64,000 nucleotides of DNA from Glebionis coronaria (GCA_025667525.1 CM046881.1:23695580-23759579), one strand, 5' to 3'; positions 1 to 11,835 are shown, numbered from the stretch's first letter. Numbers and translations are program-made. The notes: generated from the letters alone by a model not told the origin.

Positions 1-106
1 CTTATATAATATAAGTCTAAGCCCACTTATAAGCTTAACCAAACACCCTCTTCATGTCTTATTGTTATGTACCATTGGGACACAAACCCTTTGTTTGGTG
101 GATGAA
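1..106. repeat. MITE right-end fragment and flanking non-coding DNA
   Basis: Positions 17-50 end in an AAACACCCTC-type terminus preceded by AAGC/CTTATAAGC words. This resembles the right arm of the foldback family that is complete at 107-301 and 7893-8132. No gene is visible; the short open frame here is not convincing. Confidence 0.4.
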
Positions 107-301
107 GGGGGTGTTTGTTTTAGCTTATAAGTGGCGTATGAGCTTATCTGATTTTCGGCTTATATTTCATAAGGCTCAATTTTTCGGCTCATTTGAAATT
201 TCATATAAGCCCAAAATTAGCTCAAAATTTGGGGCTTATGAAATATGATCCGAAAAACAAATATGCTCATAAGCCCATATAAACTTGAACAAAACATACC
301 T
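107..301. mobile_element. Foldback MITE, copy 1
   Basis: The left arm (107-172: GGGGGTGTTTGTTTTAGC, then GCTTAT-rich words) is imperfectly complementary to the right arm (about 236-301: GGCTTATGAAATATG ... AACAAAACATACC). The two arms cover most of its 195 bp, so it would fold into a hairpin. It encodes nothing. It has the same design and wording as the element at 7893-8132. The superfamily is uncertain because no clean target duplication was found. Confidence 0.6.
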
Positions 302-547
302 GGAAAAACCCTCAAAAATATGAAGACATCATTAAAGTGTTTAAAGTCAAACTTGCAAGTCAACGTGTCCATACTTTCTTTACAGTCATTTGAAAACTCG
401 CACCTGTTCAATGCTATTACAAAATAGTTCCAAAGTTATAAATTTCCCTGATTCTTGTTGTTATACTTGTTTAAGCCGATTGGATTATACAGTTTAGATA
501 ATAATACATGAACATTTCTGAATAAAGCATGCATGCATCATATGTAG
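302..547. other. Non-coding sequence upstream of helicase-like pseudogene
   Basis: Sequence between the MITE and the first recognisable exon. It ends with an acceptor-like CATATGTAG just before the coding-like frame at 548. Upstream exons of the pseudogene may be missing; I see no other feature. Confidence 0.35.
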
Positions 548-2985
548 GTGGAGAACATACCACTTACTTTTGTGTCTGAGGAGCGGTATTTTGGTTCTTT
601 TGTTTATCCGTTGCTTGAGGAAACACGGTCCGAGCTGGCTTCCTCCCTGGAGATCATGTATAAAGCTCCATTTGCTGATATTTTATCTTTTAAGGAGTCC
701 ACAAGTGGTGAAAATATGTTGTATGATGTTAGCACCGTTAGTTGTCGGAGAAATCAATCTAGTGAATACCATACGTTAGCTGTAGCTGGTGATCTGCTTC
801 TTTTAGTAGACGGGAAATTAACCAGATTCTGTTTCTGATTTGAAGAATGTGGGAAGAAAATGGGCTCTTTCACTGGTCAAAAGTAACGAAGATACATCTA
901 CAGAATTTAGAATTAAGGCATCACAACCAATTGAATTCCAAGACGGGATGGTTGTTGTTTTTGTGAAGAATTTAGCAACTCCGAAGAGAATATAGGATTC
1001 ATTGCACACGCATAGAAATCTTAATAACGAGAAGTGCAATATCTGTTCTTTTGGTTATGATGAATTTTCGTCTAAAAAACTTGATCCACAAGTTTTGCTT
1101 AATCTGAATGAATCCCAGAGGGCAAGTTATGGCGTCGCTTTGTATTCCTTTTGCAAATGAAGCAAAGGACTCTTACGTGTGCTCCAACGAACGTGGCTAT
1201 AATGCAGTTAGCCTCACGTGTGCTAAGCTTGGTAAGAGAATCGTTCAAAACTACAACGCAAGTGGCGATTGCATCTGTTCAGTTGGAGATTTGCTCTTGT
1301 TTGGCTCAAAGGAGATTTTGAAAGTTAGTACTGACGTTGAAGAAATCTATCTTGAACATCGGGTTGAGAGGCTTGCTGAATGCCTAGGGCCGTTGACCGG
1401 TTGGAAGCATTGCGTAAACTCCATGATTGAATTATTGGAAAATTGCGTTTCCCGATATTATAATTTTATTGAAAGTGAATTTATAAAAGAAAAACAACTT
1501 AGCAATGAGAATGATGATAAAAGAACAATGTTAGAAATTAAATCGTTCATCGAGTTTGTGCAAGAGCGATTCAATTATTCTACACCACAACTTAGGAGGT
1601 GCATTCGTACATTTTGCACTCATATTTCAAGAAGTTTTATTCGGGAATGTAATTTCCAGAATATGATCTCTCTTTTCGATAGTTTAAGCTGTTTGGAATC
1701 TTTTCTGTTTCAAAAGAATCTGGTTTCAGAAGAACCGGAAGACATCTTTAATTGTAAACCATTGCAAGATGATACTGTTAAGTCATGTCTATCGTTGCTA
1801 AAAACTCCGCAAATAAGGACTCGCTCTTTCGCGCTTTTCAAACAAATATGCCATAATACAATTTTGTTTTGAAAGAGGTTCGGTTATATTTTGCACATCT
1901 GCAAGTTCCTACAAGTTGCATGCTATCAGTATGGAGCCTTTGAATCTTATATTGATGAACTCAATGATGTTTGTGGACAGCTTTGCTTTAAATCTGGATT
2001 TGGAAGAAGCTTGTTTGACCGGTTAAGCTCTTTTGGGTCATTCTAAGCATCTTCTCAGTGTTCAATATAGAATGCATCCTTCCGTCAGTTTCTTCCCAAA
2101 TTCGAATTTTTATCAAGATCAAATCCTAAATGCACAAAATGTATCATCTAAAAGTTATGAAAAGAGGTATCTTTCAGGACCAATGTTCGGTTCCTATTCC
2201 TTTATAAACGTTGTTGGGGGTATTGGGAAATGAAAGAACTCTGACTAGTAGTGAGTCTATATGGAAAGAGTTAGTCTGTGATGCAAGGAATCGACTTTGT
2301 TTGTTTGACGCTGACGCTGATGCTGATGAATGCTTGAAGATGACGATTATAGCAACAACGAAAGAGTTAGAACAACTTGATGACCTAGTTAACGGGAATA
2401 GTGTACTTTTTAAACATGAAAAAGGGAAGGTATGTGATTAACCTTGATCCAACTGTAATATTCGTACATTATCGAAGTGTGGAAGGTACGTTGGCTGTGT
2501 AGACAAACATACGACAGAATCCAGTCAATAATATAAGGAGTTTGAGAAAACCAGAAATTATTGATGCGTGTAAACCAAAAACATACATAATACAGGTTCC
2601 TCTTGCACCACTTCTTGTGTATAATTTTATTTTTACATTACAGTCTGTTTGGTTATATCTTACTTTTGATCTTCATGATTGTTCAACTTTATGCTATCAG
2701 GTTCTCTTTAGTGACGACTTCAGGAGATCGTTTGGAAAGCTGACAGGTTCCGGCTTGAACAAGCAGGTTTTAAACCTTTTACTGAAGCTTTCTAGTGTCT
2801 GGCGGCCCAAGACTAAAAGTATAGACTCATGTTGTAAGAATTCTTCACAAATCTTGAAACAGTTCAAGGTTGAAGGGCTCTATTTGGTTTGTACTATTGA
2901 CATCATCAAGGAAGCCAAATACGACTTGAGGGCATATTTTCCGCATACACAGATGCTTATATTAGAAGATGCACAACAAAATATC
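548..2985 (+). pseudogene. First helicase module (UPF1/SEN1-like SF1), degraded
   Basis: The N-terminal part reads PLTFVSEERYFGSFVYPLLE. After a frameshift near 830 it continues with VGRKWALSLVKSNE and later LNESQRA, the usual lead-in to motif I. The P-loop that should follow is absent: within a few dozen bases the sequence, in another frame (about 1157-1204), reads RTLTCAPTNVAI, which is motif Ia. Around 1930-2030 the DEAA-type motif II segment is also missing. The text jumps from MEPLNL to a GFGRSLFDRLSS-like stretch and then LLSVQYRMHPSVSFFPNSNF (motif IV region, 2049-2110). The module ends in a linker containing VLFSDDFRRSFGKL (from 2701). ATP binding by this copy seems impossible. Confidence 0.75.
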
Positions 2986-3129
2986 TAGAGGGGTATGATC
3001 GTTGTCTATGGAATCTTAAGTTCTTAGTTAGTGATTATATATGCTAATAATTTGTCCTTTCTATTGTTTAGGAACTTAGAAGTTCCTAGCTTTTGGCCAG
3101 CATCCCAATAGATTATCAGATTTAGATAT

Positions 3130-4770
3130 TTGAGTGACAATGAAAATGAAAGTAAAGGGAGTGTGAATTCGGGAGATGCTAGAAATTATGTTGAAAGCTC
3201 AAAAGTGAGTGAAAGCTTGTTGCTGATGAAGTTCTACTCATTATCACGTGGTAAGGAAGTTGATCTACGGATGCAGGTCACGGATGAACAGATGGACATA
3301 ATTCTATCTCGCAAAAATTCATTTATCATTGGGCGATCAAGAACCGGAAAAACCACCATTTATCAACATCCCAGTGAAAAGTTATCCAATTGTTATAACA
3401 TTTCATAGGTTTCTAATAATGTTGGATGGTACTTTGGGGAATTATTACTTTGAAAGATTTATCGAGGCAAGAGAAGGTTCTCATGGTAACCGTATAAGTT
3501 CTAGATCTGTTGCCTTACAAACTTTCATAAGATTAAGGGAGGTTACATTTGATAGGTTTGGCTCACTTTACTGGCCGTACTTCAATTCAAGTCTAACCAA
3601 AAAGCTTGACCCGTCAAGAGTGTTCATCGAAATTATATCTCATATAAGGACTGCAAGCAAGGGACTGTTTATTGGCGGAAAGTCGTTCTTCCACTTTAAC
3701 TGAAGAGAAAAGAAAGATTGTATACGACATCTATGAATTATGAAACGTATGAGAATATGAAAATTGGAAGGAGAGAATTCGATTTGGGAGATTTAGTTAA
3801 TGACATTCATCATCGACTTAAATATATTTGCCAAAACGTCGATGAAGGATTCGTTTTTGCTGGTGATACTGCACAGACAATAGCAAGAGGGATTGACTTT
3901 AGGTTTCAAGATATACGATCTTTGTTCTACAAGGAATTCTTAAGTACTAGAAAAACTAGAAAACAAGAAAAAGGTGGTGTATCTGAGATTTTTCAATTAA
4001 AACAGAATTTCCGAACGCATGCTGCTGTGCTCGATTTAGCTCAGAGTGTCATTGACATTATCTACCGTTACTTTATTCACTCAATTGACAAGTTAGAGCC
4101 TGAAATTAGTCTTATATCTGGGGAAGCTCCTGTTTTGCTCGTGTCTGGTAGCGATGAAAATCCTATAGCGACAATCTTTGGCGATACAAAAACTAGTGAA
4201 GTAGTCGGCTTTGGTGCTGACCAGGTGATACTAGTACGCGATGATGGTGCCAAAACTGAGATCTGTGAATATGTTGGACAACATGCACTTGTTCTGACTA
4301 TATTGGAGTGTAAGGGTCTTGAGTTTCAGGTATGTTTCTTATCCTTTCTTTCATGAAGATACCATCGTTTTTGTGATCTCGAATTGGCCGTATGTTTTTT
4401 AATGTTTGCTTGCCATAATTATTTAGGATGTATTGTTGTACAACTTTTTTGGGACATCCCCTTTGGAAGACCAGTGGAGAGTTATATATGAATACATGAA
4501 AAGCAATAATTTACTCGACGTGAAACTTCCACAGTCTTACCCGACGTTTGATGAAGCAAGACATGGTCTTTTGTGTTCCGAACTAAAACAATCGTATGTG
4601 GCCATTACTCGAACAAGGCAAAGGCTATGGATTTGTGAGAACAAAGAAGAGCTCTCCAAACCAATGTTTGACTACTGGAAAATGAGGGGACTTGTTGAAA
4701 TGCGTAAGCTGGATGACTCAGTGGCACAGGCTATGCAAGTACAAAGCAGCCCTCAGGAGTGGCGGGAACG
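3130..4770 (+). pseudogene. Second helicase module (UvrD-like SF1), degraded
   Basis: The P-loop at about 3331-3357 reads GRSRTGKTT, with Arg where the family usually has Gly (GxxGxGKT). A frameshift follows immediately; the other frame (from 3389) then reads TFHRFLIMLDGTLGNYYFER. At about 3808-3830 HHRLK runs straight into YICQNVDEGFVFAGDTAQ, so the DExQD (motif II, Walker B) segment expected between them is absent. Motif III (GDTAQTIARG), motif IV (QNFRTHAAVLDLA), a motif V-like ECKGLEFQ and, across an intron at about 4330-4427, motif VI (YVAITRTRQRLWI, about 4591-4630) are clear. Helicase activity is not expected. Confidence 0.8.
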
Positions 4771-4780
4771 TGGGAAAAAG

Positions 4781-4817
4781 GTTACTTTATTTCCTTATTG
4801 CTTCTTTAGTTTTTTAG
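4781..4817 (+). other. Abnormally short intron remnant (37 bp)
   Basis: Reading ...RERGKK, then GTTACTT ... TTTTTTAG, then FYESSFAMAVLCFEKAE suggests donor and acceptor sites only 37 bp apart. That is below the size plant spliceosomes normally handle, and it fits internal deletion of the intron after the locus died. Confidence 0.5.
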
Positions 4818-4841
4818 ATTTTCTATGAGAGTAGTTTTGCA

Positions 4842-7187
4842 ATGGCGGTATTGTGTTTTGAAAAAGCTGAAGACACGATGTGGGAGAAATTTGCTAAGGC
4901 TTGTGGTCTAAGAGCATCGGCTGATGAAATACGGGGAACACATCCTGAATCTTATTTTGGTAATCTTAAGAAAGCAGCGGGAATGTTCGAATCTATTGGG
5001 AAACTAGAGTCTGCTGCATCATGTTATTTTGATTTGGGCGAGTATGAAAGAGCTGGTAATTTCTTTATTTCATCATAAATGACTTTCTAATGGTTGATTG
5101 CTTGCCATGATTTAATTGTATGGTCAGAATCTGATATAAGAAATTAGCCAAACAGGTACGGTTAAGTGGCTCAAATTGCTTCTTTTTTTTTGAACGGCAG
5201 TTTGGTGCAGCGGAGTATCTTGCATGCCACCGAGGCACCAAGTCTCTCGACCCGAGTTCGAATCATCTCACGGAACTTTATTTTTTAAAATATTTAATAT
5301 GAATAAACACAGAGTATGCGAGTGTTAGTGGGTTGGTGCGGCCTGTTTCAACCTTGCTAAGACAGACCCGTTTCAACCCGGGCCAATTTTTGGGATGTTA
5401 CCCAAACTCGCAACTCACACATCTTTCTACGTCTAATAATTTTCTGGTTTTTCTTGTGCAGGAAAATCTTTATGGATAAGTGTGGAAAGATCGATACAGC
5501 AGCAGAGTGTTTTACTCTAGCCGGGTGTTACGGTGAAGCGGCAGAAGCCTACGCCAAAGGAGATCAGTTCTCCAATTGTCTCTCAGTTTGCAAAAGAGGG
5601 AAACTTTTCGATAAAGGGATGCAATATATAGTTAATTGGAAAGAACAACACACTCTTAGAAGTGACGAGTTACCATGAACATAAAGATTCCAGTTCTATG
5701 TTGAAATTTGTGAGAGCATTTTGCTCTATGGAATCTAAGCGTACATTCTTGAGGTCGTTAGGATGCCTTGATGAACTTTTGCTTTTGGAAGAAGAATCGG
5801 GTCATTTTGCTGAAGCTGCTGAGTTGTCGAGGTCATGTGGTGATCCTCTAAAAGAGGCTGATCTTTTGGAGAAGGTTGGACAGTTCAAGGAGTCTGGTCT
5901 TTTGTTACTTTGGTATGTGTTTTATAGTACGTTATGGGGAAACGGAAATAGCGGTTGGCCATTGAAACGGTTTCCTCAAAAGAAAGAACTTTGTGATTAA
6001 GAAAAGTTGCTGGCAAAAATGCACTCCAACGTTATGTATGATATTGTTTGTAGTGAGCTTAAAATACTCTCTAATCAACATAGCAGCTTACCTGAGCTGA
6101 AGAAAGATTTCTACGATTCTCAGAAGAAAAGGAGCCTAAGGGGAGAAATATTGTCGATTAGGAAAATCTTAGATACGCATCTTTGCTTGAGTTCTATAAA
6201 GTATGATTGGGAGGATGAATTACCCGTGGATATACATATGCACTGTGAAGAAAAGATGTTTCAGAACCGAGTTTCGGTTGGAACTCTTCTTTATTACTGG
6301 AATCTGTGGAAGAAGCATGTCATGGATATCTTCAGAAGTTCTAAAGATCCTATAAAAGAAGTACCGATTACTGATTTTTGTTTGCATTATTTTGGGGTGA
6401 GGATACTGTGTGAAAACGGAAACATGGTGTACTTGTCACTCAACACGGATGCTGTTTGGATAAGAAACACCGGTAACAAGGGTTTTCGTAGGGACGAGAA
6501 GCGTATACAATTTGATGCCCTACGTAAGTCAAAGTCAAACAGCTCTCCATTTCTCGAAAGCACATCTCTCCTTCACATTTTTGAGGTCTCCAAGTTTCTT
6601 TTAGACACTCAGTCTCATAACCTCGGAATTCTGTATAAAAACAAGCTGCCGAATTTCCTTGACATTTATTTAACTTATTTTGATCTTGCGTTTCCACGAG
6701 ACTGGCGGAATGCAGTGTCTAGGGACTTGGTTTCCTTAACGGAGACGGATCTTGCAGTCAACTTGCTTAATGAGATTACTCTTAGAAATGTTGGCATCAA
6801 GGGTGATCATCTCACCTTGTGGGAAATCGGGAGGGCTATGATGATATTTCTTGGTTCCAGAACAAATCTTAAGAAAGAGTCTATTAAAGGGCTTCATTAA
6901 AGACGACTGAAGCATGGATTATTTGCAGAATCGAAGACATGCTCTTTAATTTAAAGACGACTGAAGCATGGATTCGAGGTTCAAAGATCACTGTCACTGC
7001 TTACCTTCCACTCGTAGCGTTAATTTGCCTGCAAGTATCAGAAAAGTCTGAACTATTACTTAAATTGCTGAGTGGTGAGACCAGTATTGTTCACTTGCTT
7101 CCAAAAAAGTTGGTGGCTAAATTACAAAGGAGACGCTCAGGTTCATGCTTGAATCTGAATCCAGAAGTAATTGCAGAAGATATTTAA
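4842..7187 (+). pseudogene. TPR-like C-terminal region of the helicase pseudogene
   Basis: Repeated short helices with Ala/Gly/Leu spacing are visible: FEKAEDTMWEKFAKACGLRA, ESIGKLESAASCYFDLGEYE, AAECFTLAGCYGEAAEAYAK and AAELSRSCGDPLKEADLLEK. These are the tetratricopeptide-like units of the TRANK1-like family. The intron at about 5055-5461 carries the SINE-like sequence. The segment 6007-6900 is a long uninterrupted frame (297 codons) with the family's conserved tail (WEDELPVDIHMHCEEKMFQN). A stop at 5678 and another at 5998 interrupt the whole. About 60 bp around 6899-6960 is repeated (AAGACGACTGAAGCATGGATT occurs twice), so there is also a small tandem duplication. Confidence 0.7.
5195..5300 (+). 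mobile_element. tRNA-derived SINE-like sequence in an intron
   Basis: A-box TGGTGCAGCGG at 5203-5213 and B-box-like GAGTTCGAATC at 5254-5264, about 40 bp apart, match the internal RNA polymerase III promoter layout of tRNA-type SINE heads. The region between does not fold as a tRNA cloverleaf. An A/T-rich stretch follows at about 5277-5300. It lies inside the pseudogene intron at about 5055-5461. The 3' end and target duplication are not resolved. Confidence 0.55.
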
Positions 7188-7892
7188 CTGACGGGTTCGT
7201 TGGATCAAAGTTAAAGCACCTTAAAAGAACTTGCATCTGAAGTTTTTTATCGAGCTGTTTGAAATTTGATTAATCTCGTTTCACAGTAGCAGCTTGTTTG
7301 ATCAGTCTGCTTTGGGTCCATACTAAATCTGTATGTTCACATCCTTACTGTTTAAGAATGTACTGAGACGGAAAGTTAAAAAAACAAGTAGCGAAAATAA
7401 AACTCCAATTGATTATGCCTTTAGCAAATCAGTTCATTATCATTTCATTTTACCCTCGAATCTTCAAAAAAAGGATGAAGAAGAAGAACCGATGATGGTG
7501 GTTTAACCTCAAATCTTGGGCATATGAGCTTTTTAAAAGTTGAATAAGCCCGCCAAATACGGCTAAACCAACACCCCCTAAGCTCATAAGCCGGTGTTTA
7601 TCTACGCTTAATTGACTAACTCAAAGCTTAAACACATTAGCAATATAAGTGACACTTCTGGGACGCGTTAAAGAGTTTCCGCAATGTGACATGCCATATT
7701 CATTCAATAGCAATAACTAGTAAACCTAAATGCTTCATTTTAGACATAAGCCGAAAACGTAGTATCCCTTTAAGAAAAACTCATCTAAATCTTTACACGT
7801 CAGTATGACTCGGAACAGATGCTAGAACAAACACTACTCCTAAATCCTCCAATGCTAAAAAAAACATGAACAAACTTCATCCGCTAATCTAA
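7188..7892. other. Pseudogene 3' flank with a MITE right-end fragment
   Basis: This holds the presumed former 3' UTR of the helicase pseudogene. It also holds a fragment at about 7515-7585 (ATATGAGC..., AATAAGCC..., AAACCAACACCCCC) that resembles the right arm of the foldback MITE at 7893. Otherwise I see nothing that codes. Confidence 0.4.
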
Positions 7893-8132
7893 GGGGGTGT
7901 TTGTTTCGGCTCATATAGTGCGCTTATGGCTTATTTGGTTTTCGCCTTATTATGTCTCATAAGCCCATTTTTTGTGGCTTATTTTGAAACTTTCTGGCTT
8001 ATTTGTAAGTTTATTATGTATGACATAATAAGGTTATATAAAAAGTTTGGAAAAAAAGCGAGGTTATGAAACATAATAAGGCGAAAACCAAATAAGCCAT
8101 AAGCGCATTATATAAGACCAAACTAAAAACAC
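7893..8132. mobile_element. Foldback MITE, copy 2
   Basis: About 65 bp at the left (GTGTTTGTTTCGGCTCATAT ... TTATTATGTCTCATAA) is matched by its reverse complement at the right (TTATGAAACATAATAAGG ... AACTAAAAACAC) with only a few mismatches. The 240-bp unit has no coding capacity. It is the best copy of the family also seen at 107-301. Confidence 0.8.
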
Positions 8133-8331
8133 AGATATATAGCATAATTTGGAATAGTTTTTTCTTGAGTTTGATTATTGGGACAGGCCAGGAGAAGCCC
8201 ATTACTAATCAGAAAGGTTTTAAATCAGCCCATTTCACTACTCACATTTGGGCCGGCCCATCTTTTGAGAGCATAATATAGGTACAGCTTACAGGTGAGA
8301 CAATGTTGTAGATATACTGGTGTCCGTAGAT

Positions 8332-8948
8332 TAGAAGTGGGTAAATTTTATTTTATCAATATTTTCAGACCTTGGTTGATCCGAGCGAGTTAATCGGTTG
8401 ATCCAGTTCTGGTCGAAAAAAGGGTTATATTGATCCGGATTTTATATTTTCGAAATCTGACTAGACCCGTCAGGTTTGGGGTGACCCAAGTCATCGCGAT
8501 TCTCGAGACCTGACCGGGTTTTAATTTTTTCGGGTTTTTAAAGAAAAAATATGTAAATCTTACGTATTTTGACTTTTTTCAACCAATCAGATCGCTCGAT
8601 GCTTATGCGTCAAAATCAACCCATTTGATTGGTTCAATTATTTTTTCTACAACCACTACTTTTCACTCTCAAATAATCTAATTCTTTTATTACATACAAT
8701 ATTTTTTTTGTTAATTATTAAGGATATAAAAAAAAATTAACTGTTAACCAGATTGAACTGAGTTGACTCGGACTCGGTGATTTGACCGGGTATTTTAAAA
8801 ATCAGTTTTCTAAACATTGCATTTTATAAACCGGTTACAAAATGTTGGATCGGTTTGTAAACGGCCGGTTAAAAAAACGCTTTTTTTGAAAAAATCTGTT
8901 TTCGTTTTTTTTTGTTTCGAATTATAAACCGGGCTTTTCCCACCCCTA
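8332..8948. mobile_element. Decayed hAT-like MITE
   Basis: The termini TAGAAGTGGGTAAA and TTTTCCCACCCCTA are inverted copies. The 8-bp flanks CCGTAGAT (8324-8331) and ACCTAGAT (8949-8956) agree at 6 of 8 positions, as expected for an old hAT-type target duplication. The interior is rich in GACCGG/CCGGTT words and non-coding. Confidence 0.55.
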
Positions 8949-8956
8949 ACCTAGAT

Positions 8957-11061
8957 GATAAGGATTAATACACGCTTAAAAAATTCATTGTAACAGTATA
9001 TATATAGTTTCTAAAATTATGGATCCATTAAAAAGTTAATCCTTTTTTTTTAACCGCTTAAATATATAAAACTAGCAAGAAGCTAGAAAAACAAATTATA
9101 AAATAGAGTTAAGTAAAAGGTTTTAGATAAAGAACAAATAAAGAATATTGTAGTATCTGTTTAGCAACTTTTATGAATTCTTGAGTCTCACATCAGTCAA
9201 GTAGTAGAAATTATGCTTGTTTATACAGAGGGGGTGGTAAACAACTATCATAAGTTGAAAGGAGTATGAACTAGCGGCGCATGTTCTTGTTCTATGATGT
9301 GAACATATCACAGGATATTTGTATGCCCGTTAATTCCTACAAATTAACAACTTTTTACCCACGCAAATTAGTATGTTAATGCTACTGATCATATTTTAGT
9401 GACATAACGTAGTTAATATGTTATTGATCATGTTTTTTGCAACGTAACGTAATTAGTATGTTAATGTTATTGAAGGTGTTCATGCGACGTAAGGCGATTA
9501 GTATGTTATTGATGATTATTACTGTAGTAATACATTTGATTCCCAGTTTCAAGTCAATGTTTCTAAATTAGGTACTATAATACATTAGTTAATCATGTTA
9601 CATGTCAAATTAACAAAATGTGTGGTTTATGATTTATAGAAGCTTCAATAAAACCCTGTGATAAATAAAGCTTATTTATAAACTAACTTATTTTAAGCTC
9701 AAGTTCTTATAAACTCCGATAACAGTCCCAAACATAGTTGTTTTGTCAAGTCCTTGTAAGCTCCGATAAACCCGGAGCCAAACATAACCGTATAATAACC
9801 GGTACTTATGTAGTTGTCAAGTTTCGAGATATGGTTAATTTAAGTTTAGATACATTTGAACTCATTATCTCTTTACAATTTAAGTATGTAAAGCAAGACC
9901 TGTGAAATAAGTATATAACCCTTTCTACGCGGCTGCTTCCCCCGAATGGATGCATTTTACTCGGGTGAATTACATGTCCGTTGATGTAGTTTTTAATTTG
10001 GAGTTACTCAAATAAACTTGCCAACTGGTCATCCTCTAGTTGCATAATAAAGTTCGATAGCTGCATGCGTGATGAAGTTATCTCGATACATTTCCAAACT
10101 AGTAATGTATTGGAATGAATCGAGCTACACGCTTTAGAGGGAAAGGTGTATCGTGTACGTGTTTTAATAGCATCCATGTCACATTGAGTGAAAATCGACG
10201 TTCCTTAATGTTGTGAACACGACTTTACAGCCATGTTACTATCCTTTGACTTGTTTTTATGTTTACTTTAGTTTGAATTTTGAGAATATATATATTCCTT
10301 GTATTTGTGTCAAAGAAATAAATAAGTGTCAAACTACCTGATTTTGTTAACTTAGATCCGACTAGTAGTCGAAATCAAGTTAAGTCAACGCTTCATGTTA
10401 GGCTAGATCCTCTTTTATTTCAATTCAATGTTATAAAATCTGGCCAAATTCAAGTACTTCAATCAAGTAAACGTGTCCAATATGAAAAAGTAATGTGTTA
10501 GAATTTTTTATAATTTTTATTAAGCTGATTTCGATTTGACGTTACAAATCCATGGTAATCATTATTCTTCTAGATAGTACGGAGTTATCGCAAGTGAACT
10601 TTCGTAGCTAATGTTTAAAATAATTATTTTCCAAAAGTTTGAATCTAAAACTTTCATACACTTCACAATGTTTCAAATCTGTAATGACTTGAAGTATTGA
10701 TGGCAATATATGTTAAAGTCATTTTGTTTAGGATATATTTATTGCAAGAATGAAAAGTGAAAAGCTATTTCTCTCAAATACTTAGGACAAACCAAGTATT
10801 TCTTCCAAATCTTTTAAAAAGTCATTCCATATAACAGGAAAAAGCTTTGGAAAAACTTTTCCAGATAATGAAAAATCTTTTGTAAAATAAGCCATTGTAA
10901 ATGTTCTAAGAGACTAAACTTGGAAGTAAGAAAGCAGCTAAATAAATAATTTAGAATTAGTGTGTATATGTACACAAAACGATAACCCATATTTTCGTAT
11001 TCGATATACCAAAACTCCCGATTACTATAACTGCTAAAATATAAGGGATATTTGATTCTGT
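8957..11061. other. Non-coding intergenic DNA
   Basis: No gene is visible. It contains the imperfect tandem repeat at 9366-9512 and a pair of similar phrases around 9700-9800 (CTCCGATAA ... CCAAACATA twice) that may be the end of another MITE. The rest is ordinary AT-rich sequence. Confidence 0.5.
9366..9512. repeat. Imperfect tandem repeat, unit about 45-50 bp
   Basis: The phrase ATTAGTATGTTAATG, or close variants, recurs about four times (from about 9367, 9413, 9451 and 9499). It is followed each time by a TGATCAT-like or TGAAGG-like stretch and then ACGTAACGTA-type words. The units differ too much to be recent. Confidence 0.55.
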
Positions 11062-11069
11062 GTTTATTT

Positions 11070-11456
11070 TAGAGGTGACAAAATGGGGCGGGCGGGTGGG
11101 TACGGGCGGCGGGCTAAACGGGCGGCTGGCTAAATGAGCGCGGGCTAAATGGGCACGGGCGAAACGGGTGGGCTAAACGGTCGCAAGCTAAAAAAGTGAA
11201 AAAACATATAAAAACCTACAAATAAAAAAATAAAAATACTTGTTTGAAAGCCGGGATAAAAAATTTACTAAAAAATATTCGTCGAGTATACTAATTTGTA
11301 TTTTACAAGTGCGCCCGTTAAGCCCATTTAGTTTCTTACATATGCGCCCGTTTAGCCCATTCATTATAAGGAATGAGCAAAAAGTGCCCCATCCTTTTTT
11401 GAAAATGGGCAAAAAGTGCCCATATGTATCAAAATGGGCAAGATTTGACACCTCTG
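11070..11456. mobile_element. hAT-like MITE with 8-bp target duplication
   Basis: The termini TAGAGGTG and CACCTCTG are flanked on both sides by GTTTATTT (11062-11069 and 11457-11464), an exact 8-bp duplication. The subterminal parts are GC-rich repeats of GGGCGGGC/GGGCTAAA on the left and complementary GCCCGTTTAGCCC on the right. It codes for nothing convincing. Confidence 0.85.
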
Positions 11457-11517
11457 GTTTATTTTATAAGTTTGTACAACTAAATTTTTATTCAGGTCTA
11501 ACTTTTTTGCTTTAAAA

Positions 11518-11835
11518 TAGGGATGAGCACGGTATTGGTAATGTATCGATTGGTATCAATTTTTTCTCGAGCATAAATTAATGGTACTGGTATCGTATCG
11601 AACGGGATTTGGATATCGGTACCCGTATCGGGAAATCGTGATTTTCTCGGGGTTTTTTCCAGAAATTTCCCGATTTAGTACCGGTCCCGTACCGAATTAG
11701 TGGTACTGAATTTTTTTTTCACCTTATTTCGTAGTACCGGTCCCGTACCGAACAGGATTCGGGTATCGAACATTGGTACGGTTTCGGTACTGTTCCGGTT
11801 TGATTTTGAGATTCGGGACGAAATACTGATCCCTA
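11518..11835. mobile_element. hAT-like MITE rich in GGTACCGGT-type words
   Basis: Termini TAGGGATGAG and CTGATCCCTA are inverted copies. The flanks CTTTAAAA (11510-11517) and CTACAAAA (11836-11843) look like a diverged 8-bp duplication. The interior is dominated by GTACCG/CGGTAC/TATCG words on both strands. Confidence 0.7.

Larger units (their letters stand above)
548..7187 (+). pseudogene. TRANK1-like SF1 helicase/TPR protein pseudogene (whole locus)
   Basis: A row of short open frames on one strand reads, in order, as an SF1 helicase of the UPF1/SEN1 kind, a second UvrD-like SF1 helicase, and a long alpha-helical TPR-like tail. This order matches the large plant proteins annotated as TPR and ankyrin repeat-containing protein 1-like. 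Several introns can still be placed: about 2596-2700 (CAG/GTTCCT...TATCAG), about 4330-4427, and about 5055-5461. The frame is broken by shifts and stops near 838, 1872, 2233, 3408, 3703 and 5678. The ATPase core motifs are deleted or damaged in both modules. I infer a pseudogene. A misassembled or error-rich live gene is less likely, because whole motif segments are missing rather than single bases. Confidence 0.8.

Noticed and set aside
5195..5275. tRNA gene
   Set aside because: A- and B-box-like words are present, but no acceptor stem or cloverleaf can be drawn. A SINE head is the better reading.
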